DNA from: Siphonodentalium dalli
Taxonomy: Eukaryota > Mollusca > Scaphopoda > Gadilida > Siphonodentaliidae
Reading direction: 5' to 3'
Assembly (NCBI GenBank): GCA_032622095.1
Contig: CP136064.1
Coordinates: forward strand, 4,460,280 to 4,524,279
DNA length: 64,000 nt
Both the position numbers and the translations under genes were made by a program. Of this stretch, positions 56,458-64,000 are shown in pieces; the first letter of the stretch is position 1, and each line of letters opens with the position of its first letter. The notes beneath the pieces are model-generated. The model did not search any database. It had not been told where the DNA came from and was given only the letters and a program-made list of their open reading frames with translations.

Positions 56458-57350
56458 TCTATTATATATTTTGGAAGATCTGTGTGTGTCTGTCTGTGTG
56501 ATCGCGATGAACTCGAAAACGGCCGAGCCGATTTCGATGAAACTTGGTATGTGGGGGTATTTTCGGCCGGGGACTGGCATAGGCATATTAATTTGTCCGT
56601 GCGACGTGACTTTGACCTTGACATCGGGTCATTTCAAGGTCAAACGTCCGAATATCACGGATTTCGTTGAAACTTGGTATGTGCGGATACTTTCGTCCGG
56701 GGAGTGGCATATGCCTATTAATTTGCCCGCGCGACGTGACATTGACCTTGAAATCTGGTCATTTCAAGGTCAAACGCCCGAATATCACGGGATTTAGATG
56801 AAAATTAGTGTCTATGGATACTTTCGTATGGGGAGTCTCATAACCCGTGCGACATGACCTTGACCTTGAAATCTGGTCAATTGAAGGTCAAATCGCGAAT
56901 TTTGATGGGATTTCGACAAAATTTGATACGTGGGTTACTTTTGTCCACTGAGTGTTTTGGACGGGTCAAATCGTGACCCCGACCTGACCTTGACCTTCAA
57001 AATTATCAATTCGAGGTCAAATCTCGCAATTCGCCGAAAAGCAGAGGGAAAACAGCCTGGACGGGTCAAATCGTGATCCCGACCTGACCTTGACCTTAAA
57101 AATTATCAATTCGAGGTCAAATCCCACCAAATATCCCGGGATTTCGATGACAATTTGTGTCTAGGGATACTTTCGTATGGGGAGTGTCATAAGCCTATTC
57201 ATTTGCCCGTGCGACGTGACCTTGACATCGGGTCAGTTCAAGGTCAAATCGCGAATTTTGATGGGATTTCGACGAAATTTGATACATAGGGTTACTTTTG
57301 TCCACTGAGTGTTTTGGACGGGTCAAATCGTGACTCCGACCTGACATGTG
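56458..57350 (+). repeat. third Helitron-like start and TGACCTTGA-rich tandem array
   Basis: TCTATTATATATTTTGGAAG follows the CTAG directly. Units of about 110-120 bp then repeat with GTGCGACGTGAC, TTTCAAGGTCAAA and TACTTTCGTCC. TCAAGGTCA or its complement TGACCTTGA occurs about ten times. No CTAG end with a hairpin was identified. Open frames cross the repeats and are not genes. Confidence 0.55.
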
Positions 57351-57481
57351 CTAGAGACTGTTACCCCATAGTTTCCTTGCTGTTTGAGTGATAAGGTATA
57401 ACACTGTGTGCAAATAAGGTATTGAAATAGTTTATTATTTTCAAGAGTAAGCATGTATATATATGAAACAATAACATAAAT

Positions 57482-57680
57482 GTGTTCTCATTCTGTTCTC
57501 TTCCATCGATGTTGGGGGTATTCCTGTATTTCCATTTAGGAATTTGTCTTATTCTTCTTTTCTCCTCTTCGTCGATGTTGGTGGTATTCTATTATTCTTC
57601 TTTTCTCCTCTTCGTCGATGTTGGGGGTATTCTATTATTGTTGTCATATATCTGTGTTCTCGGTCTGTTCTCCTCCGTCG
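57482..57680 (+). repeat. tandem repeat of about 55 bp, three to four copies
   Basis: The unit contains TCTCCTCTTCGTCGATGTTG and GGGTATTCTATTATT, with a first diverged copy near 57490 and a last one near 57667. Leu/Phe/Ser-rich frames here are repeat translations. Confidence 0.75.
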
Positions 57681-58180
57681 ATGATGTGTGTATCTTTGAT
57701 TTCGGTCGATATATCTGAGCTAACGTACTCCTATGATTGCCATGATGTTAGTTGGGCTATTTCATCTATAATATCTCTGGTGGTGGATAACTCTTCTTGG
57801 ATATACATGATATTTGCAATACATGTGTGCAACTTTCTTACACAATATTCAATTACAACGAATAAAAATGGTGTCAATAAACATCATTCAGGTATATTTG
57901 CAGTATAGATAAAAGCAATATGTTCAAAGTAGATATACACAATACAGTTTTATATACAATAGTCTTTGTATGGTGTTATATATATGTTCTGAACACGACA
58001 TGTATCATGGATTACAAATAATAAAATATACCATGCAATACCAGTTTCGTATTGTACAAAAACAGTTATACATCTAGAATCAGAAGCACTGCGTTTATAT
58101 ATAATCTTAAGCATGGTCACTACATGTATGTAAAATAGTGCAGTCGTGAAGCTGCGGTTGTTACGATTTAATGTGGAAAG
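57681..58180. other. no gene recognised
   Basis: AT-rich spacer downstream of the MULE-ULP1 gene. I see nothing in it. Confidence 0.4.
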
Positions 58181-58186
58181 AAACGA

Positions 58187-59557
58187 TTACTTGTGACACA
58201 CATTGGAGCCATCTACACCAACTAGCATCCAAGAACACCCGACATTAGAGGTAGGCAAACTCTGCCCTCGGTGGAACATTGGGCAGAGCTTGTTCTCCTT
58301 GAAGTCAGTAGGTGGAAATGGCTCAATGTGCGATTGTTTCGCTTGCCGATAAATGTACGATGATATGTTATTATACATTAAGCATGCATGCATCATACAT
58401 ATACAACAGGCATTCACGTATAGTACGGTATATATGCTAATAAATATGATGTCAACTAAGATCATCCACATCTACAGTATAAACAACAGCAACGTAGATT
58501 ATACACAATACACATCTATATACAATATACGTCCTATGAGGCAGTGGTATAAATACAACTTGTAGCACAAACAATAAAGCACAACATAAACAAGTACCAA
58601 GCACAAAATACATATATAGCATGCACTTGACATATGTTCAAAATATAACACGAAGCACTATATATAGGCCTAATTAACTAAGCATGAAAATATGCATGTA
58701 AAATAATACTCTATAATTAAACGCTTCCTGAATGCGAATTAGTCATATGAATTTATCTGGAAAGACCATTGAAGCCACATACATCCACTGCCATTCAAGA
58801 ATACCCGACATTAGAGGTAGGCAATGTCTGCCCTTGGTGGAACGTTGAGCAGAACTTGTTCTCCTTAAAGTCATTGGGCGTAAATGGCACACGGTGCAAT
58901 TATGTGCATATACTATATAGTGTTTGTCATATATATATATATATCCAGAAACAATCAGGCATTTAATTTTTTGTTTAATATAATATGTTACGCGGGTGGT
59001 AGCCGTTACCATAAGTAATAATTTCACCAAAAAAGAGCCAGAAGGGCTCAGTATAATTATCGTGCCAGAGCAAATACGTAAATTAAGTGTGTGACACAGC
59101 GAACACTCCCAAGTTCCTTTAATGAATATATGCATGTAAAATAATACTCTATAATTAAACGCTTACTGAATGCAGATGTGGTTGATATGAATTTATCGGA
59201 AAAGAACATTGAAGCCACATACATCCACTGACATTCAAGAATACCCGACATTAGAGGTAGGCAAGGTCTGCCCTTGGTGGAACGTTGGGTAGAACTTGTT
59301 CTCCTTGAAGTCAGTGGGCGAAAGTGGCACAATGTGCAATTGTGTGCATATACTATATAGCGTTTTGTCATATATATATATCCAGCAAAATCGGGCATTT
59401 AATTTGTTGTTTAATTTAATATCTTACGCGGATGGTAGCCGTTACGCTATGTAATAATTTCACGAAAAATGTGCCAGAAGGGCTCAGTATATCGTGCGAG
59501 AGTAAATACGTAAATTAAGTTTGTTTGTGGCACGGCGAACACTCCCACGTTCCTTTC
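58187..59557. repeat. tandem copies of the 3' end of the MULE-ULP1-PHD gene
   Basis: A unit of about 430 bp occurs at about 58696-59125 and 59126-59557, and a partial older copy lies at about 58187-58330. Landmarks in order: GCATGTAAAATAATACTCTA, TACCCGACATTAGAGGTAGG, GTCTGCCC..GGTGGAAC, GCCAGAAGGGCTCAGTATA, AAATACGTAAATTAAGT. The rightmost unit runs into the PHD coding end; the middle one keeps a relic reading KGTWECSLCHT on the minus strand. The gene's 3' end has thus been duplicated in tandem at least once. Confidence 0.75.
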
Positions 59558-62501
59558 ATCGCGCGATCGACAATATTCTGACAATGCATATGATACCATT
59601 TCTTACAACATGAACACTGGATCATGTTGTCGTAGCAATCCGGAATTGCACACCCAGGAGACTCGCAGTTCTTTTCTATTTCTACCTCAGTGTGTCTAGC
59701 TTTTGTTCGCACACTTAGGTTGTTTCTTGGAAAAGCCGTGAAACGTTTATCATGTAGACATTTTAGCAAATGTTTTCGCATTTCCTGCGCCCGGAACCTA
59801 CAATAGCCTGTTCGACCAAAACATGGATCTAAACAAAATTCTACGATGTTGGCCACGGCAAACACACCACAATCGTCAGAGTTTGCCTGCCTCTGTGTGT
59901 GAGGTATACGGACGGACAGTTTTCCTAGTTGTGATCCACGACCATATATAGACCATAATTGTATCATACTAGATGTAGTTAGAGGGTCCAATTCGTTGAG
60001 AAGTGAGTCAAATAGGTAGACAGACTCATTGTCGTGGCTTGGTATGTATGATGACGCAATCCAGTGACTATGGCCGGTGTGGTGGATTTGGGCTACAGGT
60101 TGAGAGGGGCCGAAACCGGTAAAGTGACTGAAACCACCAGGGTTATACATTCCTAATGACATGTCTACGTTAGGCGCAAAAAGTGTGTCCTGAAAACCAA
60201 GAAACCATGGAAACTGGTCGGCGAGAATAGTCTGAGAGTCCCTAATTATACTGTCACAGAGCCACTGACCCGTGCTGATAGTCATTACTTTACTGGGTGT
60301 CAATTTATGAACAGTATGTTGCGTCCTTACCGGAGATGATTGTTGTGATGACATTTTCGGCGGCGACGGCGCCGGCGAAAACAGCCTTCTACGCTTTGCG
60401 GTGGATATAGTGGGCAGAATAATCGGTTGATCCGGTGATAAGACAGGAGAAACTGTGGGTGAAGGTGAAAGTTGGATATCGGTGAATACTGCCGGATTTG
60501 TTTTTGGTGATTGAGAACGCTCTGGTGTAAAAGACACGTTTGTCGGAGAACTAGAGAGTATCTGTGTGAAATCAGGCAATTGTGATATATTTCCCTGAGA
60601 TGCAGGGAGCGGAGGAGTTGTAGTCAATGGTGTAGACATTTTTGAATTGGCGGCACGAATTGTGGTTATAGGATGAGTTCGGGTAACGTTGAAAGTTATC
60701 TTCTGGTTGCCATGTCGTGTCTTTTTAGACAAGATTTTGGGGGAGTTGGTGTGGTTATCGCGACAACTTTCGGTGATGTTCTGACAGGTGAGCTCACATT
60801 TGATGCGGTCACATAAATTGTTCCAGGTGACTGAGACTGCTCTGGTGTAGTCGGAGATGAGCTTACAATTGATGAGGCCAAAGAATCTGATGCGGGTGTA
60901 CTCACATTTGATGAGGCCAAAGAATCTGGTGCGGGTGTGGACAGACGATCATAATCGTTTTTTCTTGGCTTCTTGTTGCCAGATGTTTTATCCTCACGCG
61001 AGCGACCGCGTTTCCGGAGAACCGTCAGGTTAACAGGCCTGGTTTCTGTGTTATCAACTCCCATGCCGACGAGTAATCTGGCGGCTAAAATGTGGTAACA
61101 TGTGGTATTTGATGCACAACCACATGTCTCTTTGGGGAAGAGTTTTATGCAGTTGTTGTCGCCTCTGCTGCCAACTACACAAAATAGATGCTGTTCGGGG
61201 ACAAACGATATTCTGTTTGACCTAATAACTTCATTAGCGAGAGCAATCTGACCACTGTATCTAGTGGGTTCTGATTCGGTTTGTGAATCAGGTTGCGAAG
61301 CAGGGATTTGCTCGTCGTCACCACCAGAATCATCCATATTGAGACGACCATTCCTTGTGTCCTCGACAATGTCACGCCAATGTGTTACTCCTGGAGGCAT
61401 TATACACTCTCCATCTTGGAGTCTGGCTGACTCGTAAACCTCTCTTAGTACAAAGTTGCCTACTCCAAGTCGTCCTCTTTTGTATTCGTAAAAATACAAT
61501 TGCGTCAATCGGAGCCTCTTTCCAACCTTGCAACTGTTTCAAGACAACATTGAATGACTCAGACTGATTGTCTGTGATGCCAGAGAGAGAGTCGTACACT
61601 TTATGTGGACGGAGCAACCAGGCACCAGCGCCTCGTTTGATGCCGCTTTTCATATTTCTATCAAAATAAGATTTAACTGACTGTGTCCAATTAGAAGAGA
61701 GGTCTTCGTACCTCTTCTCAAAATCATCCTCAGAATTTGCCTTCAACAAAGATATCAAGTCCTGCTTATAAATGGCAATTTCGTCTACATTAGCCTTGAG
61801 TTCAGTTTGTAAATATCGATGGAGATCCCTTTTGAGATGGTTCCAGCAGAAAACAATGGGCATACTTGGAAAGATTGTGCTCACAGCATTCGAGAAGGCG
61901 TCCTCTCGATCAAAAACTATGGGGATTCGACTTTGAAACTTTGCAAGGTTTGGGATCTTTTCCCTCACCGCCTCGAAAAGACGAGTATGTGGCTTTTGAT
62001 ATTTCCGCTCGTGGATGAGAAACGCCAGTGGAAAAACAGGAGAACCTTCAAACAAAATATTTCGAATGACAAGAGATAAAACGTAGAAGTCACCAACGTT
62101 GAATGTTGTGTCATAACCGAGAACGAATCGACGAGAATCCTGGTCAATTTCGAGAAGATCATTTACCTCATTGGACCATTCTGTGTAATGAAGAATGACA
62201 TACAGATCGTTGTCAATGTAGCAAACTTCAGGTAAATGCTTCAACTGATGTGCCATTTGCAAAAGGTCCCTGATGGGATCTTTAGACCTTGTGCCCGCAA
62301 CTACATGCGCCTTTGAATTCCGTACCTGTTTCGTATTTCTTGGATTGAGGACACCGTTATGATCTGGCTGAATATTATGATCTGACACGAGGCGTTGGTA
62401 TATGGTATGGGGTTGGATTCAGAAGATGTCACAGCTTCTCTGATAGAATGCAATGCAGAAGGTGCAGTTCGGTTGAATTTGGATCGATACCCCTCCCTCA
62501 C
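59515..62501 (-). CDS. MULE transposase fused to SWIM, ULP1 protease and PHD finger
   Basis: About 960 codons in three or four successive frames. Block 1 (62501-61372): MULE DDE core with Asp in GYDTTF, Asp in IVFDRED, FCWNHLKRD (the C..H pair) and Glu in NQSESFN. Block 2 (61508-60696): SWIM finger CGCASNTTCYH, then a Ser/Thr/Pro-rich linker. Block 3 (60732-59515): ULP1/C48-like protease with GHSHW (His), YLFDSL (Asp) and NSDDCGVF (Cys), then a C-terminal PHD finger ending WECSPCHKQT. Frames change at three homopolymers: G4 at 62409-62412, A5 at 61490-61494 and G5 at 60739-60743, each repairable by one base. Frame 1 lacks an ATG; the start may lie in or near the terminal repeat. MULEs with ULP1 are known in plants and animals; this full order with PHD is less familiar to me. 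Mutated, spliced or mis-sequenced cannot be told apart here. Confidence 0.8.
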
Positions 62502-63617
62502 TTATCGGGGAAGTGGCATGTCGCCAAAGAGGAAAAGACTTCATTTAAGCCATCGGGCTTGTTGTCTGGTCCTCATTTCCATACATTATCTCTTCTATTT
62601 TGCATATTAATTTTGTATCATCTGTACACGTGCATATTATGTTATGTTGGAAATAAAAATATGTTTACACTAAAAAGAAAGAAAGAATGACGTCTCAGGC
62701 CCTTTCAAATCCTCCTGGGTAAAATCCCCCCAAAAAAAAAACAAATAATAATAATTTAATGTGGATGGAGAATTAAATTATATTACAGTTTGCCCTCTGG
62801 AATTCATGTATATTATCATTGAGACCGTTCCACACACGACTAACTTATCTTATATATACATGCCATTTAAATCACAATGCTACATCGAAACAAGAATATA
62901 ACATAATTGAACAAGTTTGATTAGTTGCATGGACGATCATTAATGGGTACACGTTGACAATATTTGGTGGGTATCATTTTGCCTCGGTTTGGTCTGGGTA
63001 TCATTTTGCATTGGCTTGGCGGTTCGGTGAGCGGTCATATAAAAGTCGAAAATTCTAAGTACACAATGTTAAAAACCGCCAAGCTCGAGTATGTGAAGAA
63101 CGATAATCATTTTACATATTTTTACATGAAAAATAGCTGGGACATGTTTTAGAAACGAGAAATCTTCGGAAATTCAGCTTCATATTTTGATTTAAAATTC
63201 GAGCTTGGCGGTTCGGTGGTCGGTCATCAAATGTCAAAAATTCTTAATATAAAATATTCAAAACCGCCAAGCTCGAGTATATTTGTGACGAATGGTAATC
63301 ATTTTACATGTTTTTACATAACAACTAGCTGTCCAGAACGTGTTTTAGAAACGAGAAATCGACGAAAATTCAGCTTATTTCGAGCTTGGCGGTTCGGTGG
63401 TCGGTCACCTAAAAGTCGAAAAATCTCAGCATACAATGTTCAAAACCGCCAAGCTCGACTATGAGAGTGATAAATGATAATTATTAAACGTGTTTTCAGA
63501 TGCAAACTATGTGTAAATGGTGTTTAAGAAAAGAAATCGGCCAATAATCGACAAGAAATCACGTAAAAAAGCGAGGTTTTCATTCGGTTAACACACCCCC
63601 TATTAACCAGCCATCGG
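62482..63617 (-). repeat. right 1.14-kb terminal inverted repeat
   Basis: Reverse complement of 34101-35242. Hairpin sub-repeats with GAGCTTGGCGGTTCGG and ACCGCCAAGCTCG arms lie at 63013-63088, 63200-63275 and 63381-63457. The outer end reads TTAACCAGCCATCGG (63603-63617). The inner end overlaps the 5' coding region of the MULE gene by about 20 bp, so this repeat probably holds its promoter. It ends 13 bp before the PHD frame at 63631. Confidence 0.8.
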
Positions 63618-63630
63618 CGACCACCTAGAA

Positions 63631-64000
63631 ATGGATACCGCTACAAAACCACCAACTAAGCCAAGTCATAGACCATCTCACTCAACAAAAACAACCCCGA
63701 CTCGTTCGCCTGATAGCCGACTAAAATCTCCTGTACTTCCACCACGCCCTCCGGCATTTACAGATGGTTGCCCATTTACCCTGGGAACTCCATTATCTGA
63801 AACTGAGATCTCACAGCTCCAAAATGATATCTGTCCAATCTGTGGAAAGGAAGCCCATATAGAAAACAGTATTACCTGCGACACATGCTGCAAGAATATT
63901 CACCATGCTTGCGAAGGAACATCTGAGCAGGCCATCAGCCTATTAGGTAATCAGACCAAGCCATACACATGCATTAGCTGCTATAGTAGCACCAAACAGG
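63631..64000 (+). CDS. PHD-finger protein, open at the window edge
   Basis: ATG at 63631 (GAAATGG context) starts a frame of 123 codons with no stop before the window ends; the frame is open back to 63607. Residues 1-40 are Thr/Pro/Ser-rich. Residues about 70-118 form a C4HC3 PHD pattern: CPICG, then CDTCCKNIHHAC, then CISC. PHD fingers read histone tails in host proteins but also sit in ORF1 of several animal LINEs (CR1/L2-like) and in DNA-transposon proteins such as the gene at 59.5 kb. Starting 13 bp from a transposon end, it may be a transposon or LINE protein. Its closest relative cannot be judged here. Confidence 0.65.
   Translation, partial: MDTATKPPTKPSHRPSHSTKTTPTRSPDSRLKSPVLPPRPPAFTDGCPFTLGTPLSETEISQLQNDICPICGKEAHIENSITCDTCCKNIHHACEGTSEQAISLLGNQTKPYTCISCYSSTKQ

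Larger units (their letters stand above)
34101..63617. mobile_element. candidate 29.5-kb Mutator-like element with 1.14-kb inverted ends
   Basis: Positions 34101-35242 and 62482-63617 are inverted copies of each other, roughly 85-90% identical by eye, with the same outermost word CCGATGGCTGGTTAATAGG. A MULE-type transposase gene lies just inside the right end and is transcribed inward. Between the ends lie recognisable later insertions (gypsy, hAT, Helitron-like, AT-rich element). No 8-11 bp target duplication was found: left flank ATTTTGATGA, right flank CGACCACC. The right flank does match the continuation (CGACCACCGAACCGCC) of the sub-repeat cut off at the left flank, suggesting insertion into an older copy. 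The two ends may alternatively belong to separate elements. Confidence 0.5.

Overview
The window looks like nuclear DNA of an invertebrate animal, most likely a lophotrochozoan such as a mollusc. It is AT-rich, has very few host exons, and is crowded with eukaryotic transposable elements: LINE remnants, a Ty3/gypsy gag-pro-pol fragment, hAT-, piggyBac-, Mutator- and Helitron-like DNA elements, and many MITE-like fold-backs. I see no bacterial operons, CRISPR array, rRNA or tRNA. The taxon is inference from element style and from one DUF5662-like gene; I could not run a search.

Region by region. 0-12 kb: simple repeats, a LINE RT tail, several fold-back MITEs (including a piggyBac-like one with TTAA ends), a possible membrane-protein exon (4.5-5.0 kb) and the best host gene, a minus-strand DUF5662-like exon (10.08-10.98 kb). 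12.06-26.41 kb: one 14.35-kb near-perfect palindrome (arms about 7.16 kb, loop 30 bp) flanked by the 9-bp direct repeat CAGTGGATT, which I read as a giant fold-back transposon. 26.4-34.1 kb: LINE endonuclease and RT remnants, a MITE pair and a solo Mutator-like terminal repeat. 34.10-63.62 kb: a stretch bounded by 1.14-kb inverted repeats, each with three internal hairpin sub-repeats. Just inside the right repeat lies a minus-strand gene joining a MULE transposase, a SWIM zinc finger, a ULP1-type protease and a PHD finger. Everything between the repeats may be cargo or later insertions: the gypsy gag-pro, a 7.4-kb AT-rich insertion that splits it, two head-to-head paralogous basic proteins, an SGNH-hydrolase gene split by a segment with 11-bp direct repeats, a hAT element with a perfect 8-bp target duplication, and Helitron-like units. 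The window ends inside an open PHD-finger reading frame.

How the parts relate: the MULE-SWIM-ULP1-PHD gene is the only plausible DNA transposase and would be the natural partner of the 1.14-kb repeats and the solo copy at 32.5 kb. The fold-back element has no transposase gene of its own; its 9-bp target duplication is of the Mutator/Foldback type, but its ends differ from those of the 34-63 kb element, so a shared transposase is speculation. Most other coding sequence is fragmentary.
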